A DNA stretch of 64,000 nt from Thermoplasmatales archaeon SW_10_69_26 (GCA_003009755.1 PXUB01000043.1:16646-80645), one strand, 5' to 3'; shown: positions 24,368 through 33,316, counted from the first letter of the stretch. Notes: generated by a model not told the origin, from the letters alone. Made by a program: numbers and translations.

Positions 24368-24667
24368 CTATCGCAGCTGGAACCCCTCGTCACGCAAGAT
24401 GTCCGGGACCCGGTCCGTGTGATCGCCCTGGAGCTCGATCGTGCCGTCCTCGACCGTGCCTCCGGTCGCCAGTTGCTTCTTCAACCGCGAGGCGAGATCG
24501 TCGAGATCGATCACGTCTGTCGAGAAACCGTCCACGATCGTGACGGCTTTCCCGTACCGGCGGGACTCGGTCCGGACGTTCAACTGCTGAGCTTCCTTGT
24601 CGAGCTCCTCGTCGATGCCGAGCTCTTCGGGAAGGCCTGCGATGCTGGCAAGGTCGTCGTCTGCCAC
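24368..24667 (-). CDS. Translation initiation factor eIF1/SUI1 family
   Basis: A 99-residue homologue of eIF1, which helps start-codon selection on the small ribosomal subunit. The family core is visible: RRYGKAVTIVDGF (basic loop), the helix DLDDLASRLKKQLATGGTV, and the end IELQGDHTDRVPDILRDEGF. I choose GTG 24667 (M-ADDDLASIAG), preceded by GCTACATG at about 26 bases, over the frame that extends to 24691. Just upstream lies a fragment of a glyoxalase gene. Confidence 0.93.
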   Translation of the reverse strand: MADDDLASIAGLPEELGIDEELDKEAQQLNVRTESRRYGKAVTIVDGFSTDVIDLDDLASRLKKQLATGGTVEDGTIELQGDHTDRVPDILRDEGFQLR

Positions 24668-24687
24668 GTGAGGTTGTGGCGTACCCC

Positions 24688-24984
24688 TCACACATGTAGC
24701 TTTCGCCGGGCCCCCGAGCCGGACCTCACGACCCGGCGACGACCTGGACCCCGATCCCGTTGCCGGAACGCCAGGTGGTAGAGCCCGATCGTCGGCCGGG
24801 GGCGCTCGGGAGCCTGCGGGGCGTGCTCAAGCACCAGCTCGAAACCGCCGCCAGCTGGCGCGAGCACGAGCTCGTCGCGTCCCGCGACCGGCTGCAGACC
24901 GAACACGTCCTCGCGGAAGCCCCGCTGGGCGGCCCGATCGGCGACCCGATAGCGGACGGCGCGCAGCGGCGATCGCTCGGCCAC
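24688..24984 (-). pseudogene. N-terminal fragment of a VOC (glyoxalase/dioxygenase) protein
   Basis: The frame from GTG 24984 reads like the first half of a VOC-fold protein: AVRYRVADRAAQRGFREDVF, GLQPVAGRDELVLAP, FELVLEHAP and TIGLYHLAFR. After this metal-ligand strand the similarity ends abruptly in an arginine-rich tail (RGPGRRRVVRSGSGARRKLHV, ending at 24688). A normal VOC domain needs the second half of the fold. It was probably cut by a deletion next to the eIF1 promoter. A short expressed protein cannot be excluded. Confidence 0.55.
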
Positions 24985-25060
24985 GCAGCGTGAAGGCCCT
25001 GGGCCGGGTTCAGCCCTCGCCCGAGCAAGGCCTTTTGCCGGCGGCCGCGTTGCCCGGCTC

Positions 25061-25480
25061 GTGAGCTCCTTCCGCATCGTCGAACACACCGCCGACGTCG
25101 GCCTCGAGGCCGAAGCCGACACGCTCGAGGGGGCTGTCGTCGCGCTCGTCGAGGGCTTCGGCGAGCTCGTCTGTCCCGAGGGTGAGGTCCAGGCGAGGGA
25201 GGAGCGGACCGTGTCGGTCGAGGCGCCCGACCTCGACGACCTCGTCGTCGACTTGCTCGACGAGCTCAACTACGTCCACCAGGTCGACCGCTTCGTGCCC
25301 GCCGGCGGGACGGCGAGGATCGAGAAGACGGCCGAGGGCTACCGCGTCCGGCTGCAGGCGACCGGCGAGGGCTACGACCGCGAGGCCCACGGCCACCTCA
25401 TGGAGATCAAGGCGACCACCTACCACGGCCTCGAGGTCGAGGACGAGCCCGGGCGGATCGCTGTGCTGTTCGACGTGTAG
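25061..25480 (+). CDS. Archease, activator of RtcB
   Basis: A 139-residue archease, the small acidic cofactor that lets RtcB turn over multiple times and broadens its nucleotide use. The fold marks are VEHTADVGLEAEADTLEGA at the N terminus (metal-binding Asp of HTAD), a central ELNYVHQVDRF helix, and the C-terminal EIKATTYHGLEV...GRIAVLFDV, whose last Asp is the other conserved ligand. The GTG start at 25061 has GCCTTTTGCC about 28 bases upstream. The stop is followed directly by the same structured element that follows rtcB. Confidence 0.95.
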   Translation: MSSFRIVEHTADVGLEAEADTLEGAVVALVEGFGELVCPEGEVQAREERTVSVEAPDLDDLVVDLLDELNYVHQVDRFVPAGGTARIEKTAEGYRVRLQATGEGYDREAHGHLMEIKATTYHGLEVEDEPGRIAVLFDV

Positions 25481-25700
25481 AGCATTTTTCTTTCAACGGG
25501 GGCTTGGCGCCTCCCGAGGGGGGACAAAGAAAAATCCTCGGCAACGATCTGGCCGAAGCGGCGCTTCGGCCGCTCCGGAGACCGTGACATCAACGTCGGT
25601 CGCCGGAAGAAACCCACTCAGGAGCGATGCAGCCCCCAACGGCATTGATCTTGGGCGCTGTTGGACCTTCGCGCAGGGTCATCGCTGCCTGACCCGTCCC
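25481..25700. ncRNA. Structured element after the archease gene, partner of the rtcB copy
   Basis: ATTTTTCTTT (25484-25493) pairs perfectly with AAAGAAAAAT (25526-25535). CCGAGG (25514-25519) pairs with CCTCGG (25536-25541), and the strands interleave as in the rtcB copy, although the stem sequences differ. Between the first strands is TTGGCGCCTC, conserved in both copies. 25622-25693 aligns without gaps to 12319-12390. This copy has an extra hairpin-rich insertion (GCCGAAGCGGCGCTTCGGC at about 25552-25570). The T-rich arms could act as terminators for either strand. Confidence 0.6.
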
Positions 25701-25997
25701 TGTGCGGTCACGATGGTGCCCCGCCGCTGGTCGTCCTCCCTGGGCTCCTCTTCGTTCCCGCTCTTCGGTGTGTTCCTTCCCCACCGCGTCCGTGGAGCTG
25801 ATCGGCCGTCACGCAATACCTTGGGCTGCGAGGTCGAGGGTGCGAAGAAAGTGAGCGGGACGTCCACGCCGGGTCGCCCGTAGCAATCACACTCTACGAG
25901 ACAGCGGCCGGTAGGTCATACAAAAGAGTAACGGGTAGGGGGGGCGAGGTGAGCGCCGGCCCGCCCGCGCGTCGGTACCCACCGACCTAACCTTGCC
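25701..25997. other. Gene-free stretch, possible minus-strand promoter
   Basis: I see no gene. CTTTTGTATGACC on the minus strand (about 25913-25926) is TATA-like and would start a transcript near 25893 running back through the structured element. About 25800-25860 is weakly similar to 12510-12560 after rtcB, so the element may extend this far. Confidence 0.35.
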
Positions 25998-26438
25998 TCA
26001 AGACAGGGGCTCGCTTTGCAGCGTAGCCTCGACCTCGATCTCGAGCTCGTCGAGCGCTCCGGACACCGGGCACTGATCCTCGGCGTCCTCGGCGAAGGTT
26101 CGGAACTCGTCGGCGTCGATGCCGGGCACGCTGCCCCTCGTCGACAGGACCACACGCGTGATCTCGGGGCCCTCGTCCATGTCCAACTCGACCGTTGCGT
26201 CCGTCTCGATCGAGTTCGGCTGGTGGCCCTCCCTCGTCAATAGCTGGGTGAGAGCCATCGAGTAGCAGGCGGCGTGGGCGGCGCCGATCAGCTCCTCCGG
26301 GTTCGTGTTGTTCCCCGTCTCGAACCGGCTGGCCGTGTCGTAGGGCGCATCGAGCACGCCGGACTCCGTGGACACGTTGCCTCCCCCAGTCTCGAGATCG
26401 CCCGTCCATCGAGCCGTACCACGTCGCTTGATCGTCAT
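25998..26438 (-). CDS. OsmC/Ohr-family peroxide reductase
   Basis: A 146-residue thiol peroxidase of the OsmC type, expected to reduce organic or fatty acid peroxides. It has MTIKRRGTARWTGDLETG at the start, a first catalytic Cys in AAHAACYSMAL, and a second in DQCPVSGALDE. ATG 26438 fits the family start; the frame continues to 26501 without family similarity. A damaged paralogue lies directly upstream in the same direction. Confidence 0.92.
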   Translation of the reverse strand: MTIKRRGTARWTGDLETGGGNVSTESGVLDAPYDTASRFETGNNTNPEELIGAAHAACYSMALTQLLTREGHQPNSIETDATVELDMDEGPEITRVVLSTRGSVPGIDADEFRTFAEDAEDQCPVSGALDELEIEVEATLQSEPLS

Positions 26439-26544
26439 GGCGAGACGACGAGACCGTTTCGCGATGGATGAATCCTCTACGAGGGATGTTTCGCCGGCCA
26501 AACGATCGCTGAGCCGGGACGGTGGACGTTGGGCTTGGCACGTC

Positions 26545-26979
26545 TCAGCCGGGGGTCGGCGTCTGCAGGAACGCCTCGACCTCGATCGCTGGGGACAGGA
26601 TGCCGGACACCAAGCTCTCCTCGCTCGCCCGGTGGGCGAGCCTCACGAAGCTCTCCTCGTCGATCGCGTCGGCTCGGCCCTACGTGACGAGCCGGACCGA
26701 CGTAATCTCGCCTCCGTCGGCGTCGAGCTCGACGTCGGCCTCGGTCCGCACGTTGTCCGGCTCGTAGCCCTCTCGCTGGAGCACATCGGTCAACGCCATC
26801 GAGCAGCAGACGGTGTGGGCGGCCGCGATCAGCTCCTCGGGGTTCCTGTGCTCCCCGTCGGCGAACCGGCTGGCCGCGTCGAAGGCTGCCTGGAGGACGC
26901 CGCTGTCCGTCGACAGGGTGCCCTCGCCGGTGTCGAGGTCGCCTTGCCACCGGGCCGTCCCGCGCCGTTTGCGTGTCAC
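26545..26979 (-). pseudogene. Second OsmC copy, broken by an in-frame TAG and lacking the second Cys
   Basis: ATG 26979 opens MTRKRRGTARWQGDLDTGEG and the first catalytic Cys region AAHTVCCSMAL. At ITSVRLVT the frame meets TAG (26680-26682). The same frame then continues GRADAIDEESFVRLAHRASE and ends IEVEAFLQTPTPG with TGA at 26545-26547, aligned along its length with the intact copy. The second catalytic Cys (DQCPVSG) is replaced by Ser (EESLVSG). Loss of this Cys together with the nonsense codon suggests decay after duplication. Confidence 0.8.
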
Positions 26980-27087
26980 GGCGACGGCAGAGCTGGCCGC
27001 CTCGAGAGTCCTGCACGGTCGGCGCTTGGCGTGGCCAAGCGGTCGCTTGCAACGCCCGGTGAAGCTAGCCGACCGGCGACCGGGGGC

Positions 27088-28260
27088 TCACCTGTCCAGC
27101 GCTTCGCCGCCGATGAGGACCTTGTGGATCTCGTTGGTGCCCTCGTAGATGCCGCAGATCTTGGCGTCGCGGAAGTACCGCTCGACCGGGTACTCGCTGG
27201 AGTAGCCGTTGCCACCGTGGACCTGCACGGCGCGCTCGGTCACGTCCATGACGGCTTCGGCGGCGTGCAACTTGGCCGTCGACACGGCCTGGGCGTTGTC
27301 CTGGCCCTGGTCGGCCATCCAGGCGGCCTTCCAGACGAGCAGGCGGCTGGTCTCGATCTGCTGGTGCATGTAGGCCAGGTGCTCGCGCACGAGCTGGAAG
27401 TCGCCGATGCGGCGGCCGAAGGCCTCGCGGTCCTCGGCGTAGTCGAGGCTGGCCTCGTAGGCGGCGCGCGCGATCCCGACAGCGCCGGCGGCCACCGACA
27501 GCCGGCCCTTCTGCAGGATCGCGTTCGCGATGTCCCAGCCGTCGCCGATCTCGCCGAGCATGTTCTCCTCGGGCACCCAGCAGTCGTTCGTGATGAGCTC
27601 GGCGGTGTGGCTGGCGCGAAGCCCGAGCTTGTCGTTGCCCATCACGGTGCCGGTCGAGAAGCCCTCGCGCTCGGTCTCGACGACGAACGCGGCCAGCTGG
27701 GACTCCTTGTCGGAGGGATCGTAGCTGGAGCCCTCCTCGCCCACGCGGGCGAACACGACCACGTAGTCGGCGCGGTCGCCGTCGGAGATCCACATCTTCT
27801 TGCCGTTCAGGCGGTAGCCGTCCTCGTCCGGCGTGGCGGTCGTCTCCATCGCCTTGGCGTCCGAGCCGGACTCGTGCTCGGTGAGCGCCCAGGCGCCCCG
27901 CATCTCGCCGGTGCAGATCTCCGGCAGGTAGCGTTGCTTTTGCTCCTCGTCACCGAACATCTCCACCGTGTTCCCGAACAGGGAGGTGTTCACGCTGAAC
28001 GTGGTCCGCAGCGACGAGCACCCGGCGCCCAACTCCTCGGTCAGCAGCGCGTACGTCAGGTCGTCGACGCCGGCGCCGCCGTAGTCCTCGCCGATCGGCG
28101 CGCCCAGCAGGCCCAGCTTGCCCGCCTCGCGGACGACCTCGTCGGGGATCTCACCCTGCTCCTCCCACTCCTCGACGTTCGGCGCGACGTGCTTGTCGAC
28201 GAAGTCGCGCGCCGTCTTGCGGATCATCTCCTGTTCCTGGGTCAGCTCGAAGTCGACCAT
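27088..28260 (-). CDS. Acyl-CoA dehydrogenase
   Basis: A flavoprotein of 390 residues that oxidises acyl-CoA to enoyl-CoA and passes electrons to ETF. It shows all family blocks: the N-terminal helical domain (LTQEQEMIRKTARDFV), the FAD-binding ALTEHESGSDAKAM and KMWISDGDRADY, and the C-terminal YPVERYFRDAKICGIYEGTNE, where the Glu of YEGT is the likely catalytic base. No other beta-oxidation gene is next to it, so the chain length or branch preference is open. Confidence 0.95.
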   Translation of the reverse strand: MVDFELTQEQEMIRKTARDFVDKHVAPNVEEWEEQGEIPDEVVREAGKLGLLGAPIGEDYGGAGVDDLTYALLTEELGAGCSSLRTTFSVNTSLFGNTVEMFGDEEQKQRYLPEICTGEMRGAWALTEHESGSDAKAMETTATPDEDGYRLNGKKMWISDGDRADYVVVFARVGEEGSSYDPSDKESQLAAFVVETEREGFSTGTVMGNDKLGLRASHTAELITNDCWVPEENMLGEIGDGWDIANAILQKGRLSVAAGAVGIARAAYEASLDYAEDREAFGRRIGDFQLVREHLAYMHQQIETSRLLVWKAAWMADQGQDNAQAVSTAKLHAAEAVMDVTERAVQVHGGNGYSSEYPVERYFRDAKICGIYEGTNEIHKVLIGGEALDR

Positions 28261-28423
28261 GGGCGCACCTACGGCTCGACCAGACGGGGCTCTCTACTTG
28301 AAGGGCCGGTGGCGGAGCCCCTGCGAAGACACGCTTGGGCCCCCGGACGGGCGGCCTGCCCCGTCCCAACCCCGAGTTGGGCAAAACCTTTCTTCCACTG
28401 CTGCGTCGAGCCAAGCGGTCGGG

Positions 28424-30469
28424 GTGCTGCCGGAGGAGGCGCTGATCAAGGCCGCCGCAAGCCTGCTCAGCGGAGCCATCGGCATCTTCGTGCTCGCCAG
28501 CTCGAGCCGGCGAGCCGCCAACGTGTTCCTCGCGGCCTTCGTGTTCCTGCTCGCCGGGAACCAATTCGCCGAGACGATGCGGGTCTTGGGGCTCCCCGGC
28601 ACGCTGGCGAACAGCTCCTGGTTCCGCATCGCCTCGGTCTTCGCCTTCCTCGATCCGCTGGCCCTGTACGCCTTCGGGTCGGTGTTCCCGGAACGCAACC
28701 GCCTCAACGACCCCAGGCTCCTGGCTCTCGTCGCCTCGTTCTGCTCGGGGTTGGCGCTTTGCGCGGGCTTCCTCGGTCCCGACGTGTGGCTGGGGACGGC
28801 TGGCGACCGGCTGCTGACGGTGTGGGCCTTCGGGACCCTCGCGATCTACGGCGCCGTGCTCTTCGAAGCCCTTCGCCAGATCCGCGCCAAGCCCGTCGAC
28901 TCGGCCTACGCCAAGCTCGCCCCCGCCCTGTGCGTGATCACGATCCCGGCGGTCGCCCGCCTGGGGCGTCCCGTCTGGGGCGCCGTGGGCTGGACGGGCA
29001 TCCTGCCGCCCAGCTTGCACTTCCTCGCGTTCGGTCTGCTCACCATCGGGATCGCGGCCTGGGTCGTCGGGACCGCGATCTCGCTCCCGGACGAGGCACG
29101 GATCCCCCGCCGGCTGTTGATCGGCGGAGCCGTCGGTGGCCTCCTGTTCGCCGTGGTCTCCAAACCCTACATCGCGTTCGAGCCGCTCCGGCAGCTCGGC
29201 TACAGCCCGGGCGGATGGTTCCCGGACTACGTGAACGGCGGCGGGGACGCGTTGAAGCTTTTGACCTTCGGCGTGCTCGCGTCCGCGGCCGTGCTGCGGA
29301 ACCAGATGCTCGACCTCAGCTTGAGCAGCCGACGGTGGGCGGCCCGCGTCCTGTCGGCCGTGCTCGTCCTCGGCGGCATCGGGATCGTCGCCGTCGCGAC
29401 CTCGGAGATCCTGGGCGAGGGCGGCCCGCTGGCTCAGCCGGCCATCCTCGCCCTGTTCGTCGTCGTGCTAGTCTCGACGGAAGGGTTCCGCCGGCTCGTG
29501 GACACCATCGGGGAGAAGGCCTACGGCGTCCCACGAGGCTCCCAGCGGGAGGACCGCATCGACGCCTACCGTGCCGCCGTCGAGCAAGCCGTCGAGGAGG
29601 ACCGCGTGCTCGGCTCCGACCCGCGATTGCGGCGGCTTCGGGAGGAGCTCGAGATCGACGATCGCACCGCCCACGTCCTCGAGCGCATGGCCGGGTCCAC
29701 CGCCAGCGGCGGTCCGCTGCAACCCGGCGAGACGATCGACGGTCGCTACAGCATCGATTCCTTCGTCAGCCGCGGCTCGGCCGGCCGGATCTTCCGCGCC
29801 CACGACGAGCTGCTCGATCGCGACGTGGCGATCAAGGAGCTGTTGCACGGCGGCCCTCACGAGAGCGCTCGCGCCCTCGAGGAGGCACGGCTGGCGGGCC
29901 GCCTGGAGCACCCGAACATCGTCACCCTCCACGACATCGTCACGTCTCCCGGCGCCTCCCTGCTCGTCACCGAGTTCGTCCCCGGTCCCACGCTGGCCGA
30001 TCGTCTGGAGGACCGGGGCCCCTTCGGGCTCGACGAGCTGTTGGACGTCGTCGACGGGATCTTGTCCGGCCTGGAAGCCGTGCACGATCAGGACGTCGTC
30101 CACGGCGACCTGAAGCCCGCCAACGTCCTCTTGGCCGAGGGCGAGGTCCCCAAGATCGCCGACTTCGGCACCTCTCGCGTGGCCGACGGCGGCACCCGAC
30201 ACGCTCTCGGCGACGAGCGCGCCCACGAGGGGACCCCCGCCTACATGGCGCCCGAGCAAAAGCGGGGCCAGCCGCCGACGGTCGCCTCGGATCTGTACGC
30301 CGTGGCCACCTTGACCGACGAGATCGCCGAGCATCCGCTCCCCGAGCCGATCGAGCGCGTGCTCGGTGTCGCGCGCGCCCGAAACCCCGACGATCGGTAC
30401 CGCTCGGCGACCGCGATGCGGGAGGCGCTTCGCGAGGCTCAGCGGGCCGACCTCACGAGCGGAAGATGA
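28424..30469 (+). CDS. Multi-pass membrane Ser/Thr protein kinase
   Basis: A 681-residue fusion. The N-terminal ~370 residues carry about eight or nine hydrophobic helices. A linker then leads to a eukaryote-like kinase domain from about residue 440: glycine loop SRGSAGRIFRA, catalytic Lys in DVAIKELL, catalytic loop HGDLKPANVLL (about residue 560), DFG motif (about 580) and GTPAYMAPEQ. The domain ends shortly after the Arg motif DDRYRSA. Membrane helices followed by a cytosolic kinase suggest a receptor for a signal sensed in the membrane. The GTG start at 28424 is inferred. Its 3' end overlaps, tail to tail, an FHA-wHTH gene, a plausible target. Confidence 0.88.
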   Translation: MLPEEALIKAAASLLSGAIGIFVLASSSRRAANVFLAAFVFLLAGNQFAETMRVLGLPGTLANSSWFRIASVFAFLDPLALYAFGSVFPERNRLNDPRLLALVASFCSGLALCAGFLGPDVWLGTAGDRLLTVWAFGTLAIYGAVLFEALRQIRAKPVDSAYAKLAPALCVITIPAVARLGRPVWGAVGWTGILPPSLHFLAFGLLTIGIAAWVVGTAISLPDEARIPRRLLIGGAVGGLLFAVVSKPYIAFEPLRQLGYSPGGWFPDYVNGGGDALKLLTFGVLASAAVLRNQMLDLSLSSRRWAARVLSAVLVLGGIGIVAVATSEILGEGGPLAQPAILALFVVVLVSTEGFRRLVDTIGEKAYGVPRGSQREDRIDAYRAAVEQAVEEDRVLGSDPRLRRLREELEIDDRTAHVLERMAGSTASGGPLQPGETIDGRYSIDSFVSRGSAGRIFRAHDELLDRDVAIKELLHGGPHESARALEEARLAGRLEHPNIVTLHDIVTSPGASLLVTEFVPGPTLADRLEDRGPFGLDELLDVVDGILSGLEAVHDQDVVHGDLKPANVLLAEGEVPKIADFGTSRVADGGTRHALGDERAHEGTPAYMAPEQKRGQPPTVASDLYAVATLTDEIAEHPLPEPIERVLGVARARNPDDRYRSATAMREALREAQRADLTSGR

Positions 30470-31169
30470 GCGTGCTCTTCCCGGCCTGGATGACGTCACC
30501 TGGCTCCAGCTCGTGCTCCTCGTCGGCCGACAGCTGGCATCCGTTCACGATGGTCCCGTTCCGGCTGTCCGGCAGATCGCGGATCCGGTGACCATCGGGA
30601 CCGGTCTCCACGAGAGCGTTCTCCGCGCTGACGAACGGATCGGAAGGCAAGGACACGCTCAGCCCTCGGTTGCGGCCCAGCACCCACCGATCGCGTTCGG
30701 CGGGATCCAGGGCGAACACGCGTCCTTCGGGCACGCCCTTGACGAGGACGAGGTGAGGGCCCTCGGCCTCGATCTCGCCGAGCACGGGGTCGCCCTGCAC
30801 GGTCCCCTGGCTGGGGTCCTCGGCGGGGGTCAGCCGGGCCAGATCCCGCAGCTCCTCCGCCATGGCGAACACCCGCTGGTTGTTCAGCATGTACTCAGTC
30901 GTCTCCCCGTATTCGCGTTGAGCCTGCCGGGAGACGACCGCGCCCGCGTCCATCAGCTTGACCAGGTGGCTTTTGACCGTCTGGCGGGCCAGCGGTTTCT
31001 GCCGTTCGGCCTCCGGCTTCCGCAGCTCGATCTCCGTCAACGTCTGCGGATCCCGCAGGAGGGCCAACAGCCGCAACCGGGTCGGGTTGGCCAGCGGATC
31101 CAGGTTCTCAGCGAGCCGGACGAGATGCTGATCGTCGGCCGACCTCACGGCATCCAAGCCCCCGACCAT
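30453..31169 (-). CDS. ArsR-type winged-helix regulator fused to an FHA domain
   Basis: A 238-residue protein with a DNA-binding half and a phosphothreonine-binding half. Residues about 10-100 form a winged helix (LANPTRLRLLALL, LARQTVKSHLVKLMDAGAV). Residues about 150-235 form an FHA domain (WVLGRNRGL, SDPFVSAENALVE, DSRNGTIVNG, then LEPGDVI). I use ATG 31169 with a GGGGAGG sequence eight bases upstream; a TTG frame start at 31184 is less likely. Overlapping convergently with the membrane kinase gene, it may read phosphorylation by that kinase and alter transcription. Confidence 0.85.
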   Translation of the reverse strand: MVGGLDAVRSADDQHLVRLAENLDPLANPTRLRLLALLRDPQTLTEIELRKPEAERQKPLARQTVKSHLVKLMDAGAVVSRQAQREYGETTEYMLNNQRVFAMAEELRDLARLTPAEDPSQGTVQGDPVLGEIEAEGPHLVLVKGVPEGRVFALDPAERDRWVLGRNRGLSVSLPSDPFVSAENALVETGPDGHRIRDLPDSRNGTIVNGCQLSADEEHELEPGDVIQAGKSTLIFRS

Positions 31170-31499
31170 GTCGTGCCTCCCCAAGGCGAACCCATCGACC
31201 CCCCATCGGCTTGGGGACCCTTCAGCGTTCGGCTCCCCGCGGGCGCTGCAGACACGCCCCGCTGGGAGGCGTCGAGAGCTGAAGGAGAGGGGGATCCACG
31301 CCCCGCCTGGGGCGGGCGACGGGGCACCGCGACCGCACGCGAGGCGTGGAGGTGATCGAAGGTCGGACCCTGGGGGTCCTCGGACGGAACAGCCCAGGCT
31401 CCCTGCGGACCGGGCAGGCCCCAGCCCTACAACCCCATCAACCGGGCGCCCGGCACGTCAACCTATGCAGCCACCCGGCTGCCTCCGCGCTCCGCCGGC
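31170..31499. other. Intergenic stretch with hairpins, no recognised gene
   Basis: About 330 bases without a credible protein. It has GGACCC-TGG-GGGTCC (about 31365-31380) and several short GC stems. A TATA-like GCATAGGTTG on the minus strand lies near 31460. An RNA is possible, but I found no closing helix or known RNA motif. Confidence 0.3.
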
Positions 31500-31967
31500 T
31501 CAGTCCTCGACCTCGAGGATCGCGCCGATCTCCACCGCCGTGTCCAGCGGAAGCACGTTGCACCCGACCGCGAACCGCGAGTGCCGGCCGGCCGGACCGA
31601 AGACGTCGCCGAACAGCTCGCTGGCCCCGTTCACGACGCTCGGCTGCTGGGTGAAATCGTCCGCCGACGCCACGAAGCCCTCCACGCGCACGACGCGGTT
31701 GACCCGCGATAGGTCGCCGACCGCGTCCTTCACGGCGGCGAGGATGTTGACAGCGCACCGCTGGGCCGCCTCCTTGGCGGCCTCGAGGCTCACGTCGTCC
31801 CCGACGCGGCCGGTCGCGAGCAGCTGGCCCTCCTCGTCGGTCGGTAGCTGCCCGCTCACGTACACCGTGTTCGCCTCGGTCTCGACGGCGGGCACGTAGT
31901 CGGCCACCGGGTCGGCCACGTCCGGCAGATCGATGCCCATCTCCTCCAGCTTCGCCTCGGGGTCCAT
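31500..31967 (-). CDS. RidA/YjgF-family imine deaminase
   Basis: A 155-residue RidA homologue, expected to hydrolyse reactive enamine/imine intermediates from amino acid metabolism. The family features are VYVSGQLPTDEEGQLL (substrate pocket strand), DLSRVNRVVRVEGFVAS, and a C-terminal strand region AVGCNVLPLDTAVEIGAILEV. The usual 'R' of the active-site RxxxG/xxLP part is represented by HSRFAVG. I start at ATG 31967; the longer frame crosses the promoter region of the divergent glycosylase gene. Confidence 0.9.
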   Translation of the reverse strand: MDPEAKLEEMGIDLPDVADPVADYVPAVETEANTVYVSGQLPTDEEGQLLATGRVGDDVSLEAAKEAAQRCAVNILAAVKDAVGDLSRVNRVVRVEGFVASADDFTQQPSVVNGASELFGDVFGPAGRHSRFAVGCNVLPLDTAVEIGAILEVED

Positions 31968-32097
31968 GCGCGGGGGAGTGCCGACCCGCGGCATCAGGCT
32001 TGCGGGGCCCGGCGGTGCCAGAAGAGGCTTCGTCCGCGTGGTGGGACCCCGGTTCCTCTCCGTGGGCTCAAGTAGGCCGACCCGCTCAGCGCCTCCC

Positions 32098-32838
32098 GTG
32101 TCCCACCCGCTGCCCGACGGTGTCGACCTCGAAGCGTGCTTGTTCGGCGGCCAGGCGTTCACCTGGTGGTCCGCCGACGACACGATCGAGGGCCTGACGC
32201 GCGGGACTCGCGTCTCGATCGACCCCGTGCGAGGCACCTGGACCTCGACCCCCGACCGAGACGAGGGTTTCCTGGCCGCCTACCTCGGCCGCGAGCGGAC
32301 GCGGCCTCGCGCACTGGCCGAGGACCCCGATCTGGGGGCCCTCGCGCGCCGCATGCCGGGCCTGCGCCTGCTCGACCAGGATCCCTGGGAGGGCACGCTG
32401 GCGTTCATGATCAGCCCCGCCAACAACGTCCCCCGCATCCAGGCCACGATCGCCAAGCTATGCCGGCGCCTGGGCGACCCGGTCGACGGCACGGCCGCCG
32501 TGCCGGGCCCCCAGGCGGTCGCCGACGCCGAGCGCCCGATCGAGGCCGCCCACGACCGGCTCGTGGAGCTCGACGGCGTCGGACCCAAGGTCGCCGAATG
32601 CATCCTCTGCTACGCGCTCGGGTTCGATCGGGCCTTCCCCGTCGACCGCTGGGTGGCCCGCGCCGGCGAACATCTGCTCGGCGAGGAGCCCACGACCGAA
32701 GCGGCACGCCAGCGATGGGGGGACGATGCGGCGATGGCCCAGCAGGTCGTCTTCCACGGCGCCCGCAAGGGCTACGTCGACGGGATCGAGGCCAGCCCCG
32801 TGGCCGGCTTCGACGCCTGGCGCAGCGTCGAAGTCTGA
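32098..32838 (+). CDS. Ogg1-family DNA glycosylase
   Basis: A 246-residue base-excision repair enzyme of the 8-oxoguanine glycosylase family. The N-terminal domain has FGGQAFTW, the helical core has DPWEGTLAFMISPANNVPR, and the helix-hairpin-helix reads LDGVGPKVAECILCYALGF, with the catalytic Lys in GPKVA and the catalytic Asp in PVDRWV. GTG 32098 follows a CTCAAGTAGG promoter box. No typical [4Fe-4S] cysteine cluster is seen, as expected for Ogg1 and not for Nth/MutY. Confidence 0.88.
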   Translation: MSHPLPDGVDLEACLFGGQAFTWWSADDTIEGLTRGTRVSIDPVRGTWTSTPDRDEGFLAAYLGRERTRPRALAEDPDLGALARRMPGLRLLDQDPWEGTLAFMISPANNVPRIQATIAKLCRRLGDPVDGTAAVPGPQAVADAERPIEAAHDRLVELDGVGPKVAECILCYALGFDRAFPVDRWVARAGEHLLGEEPTTEAARQRWGDDAAMAQQVVFHGARKGYVDGIEASPVAGFDAWRSVEV

Positions 32839-33020
32839 GGCGCGGTCGGGAGGGAACACGCAGGAGAGCCGAGGGCCAGAGGGCAGCAGAGGGGAAGGCG
32901 AGGGACAGGCGAGGGCGGGCAGAGGAGTAAAGCAGGCCACGACGGAGGATCGCAGGGGACGGGCAAGCCGATCGCGTCACCGGCCCAGGCAAGGTCCTCG
33001 CGGACGGGATGGCGAACAGC

Positions 33021-33316
33021 GCCATCGGCTTGCATTGCGTGATGGCGGTTGAGGGATGCGGGGCGTGGGTTAGACCTTGCCGGCCTCGATCGGTGCCATC
33101 GGCCTGCGTTGCGAGATCGCGGTCGCGAATCTGAAGCCACGGGCGGAGGGGCTGGGCGACGACCAGCGCCATCGGCCTGCGTCGCGTGATGGCGGTTGAG
33201 GGATGCGGGGCGTGGCGTAGACCTTGCCGGCCTCGATCGGTGCCATCGGCCTGCGTTGCGAGATCGCGGTCGCGAATCTGAAGCCACGAGCGGAGGGGTT
33301 GGGCGACGACCAGCGC
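33021..33316. repeat. Tandem array of ~74-base units (147-base dimer, twice)
   Basis: The sequence gccatcgg recurs at 33021, 33095, 33168, 33242 and 33315, spacing 74, 73, 74, 73. Units alternate in type. A units (33021, 33168) contain gatggcggttgagggatgcg; B units (33095, 33242) contain gagatcgcggtcgcgaatc. The fifth unit begins a full copy of the two-hairpin repeat. The preceding 32839-33020 is low-complexity, G/A-rich sequence with no gene. Confidence 0.85.

Noticed and set aside
31170..31499. A second large RNA candidate
   Set aside because: Hairpins and a possible TATA box exist, but no terminal helix or dense tetraloops; listed only as an unassigned intergenic stretch.
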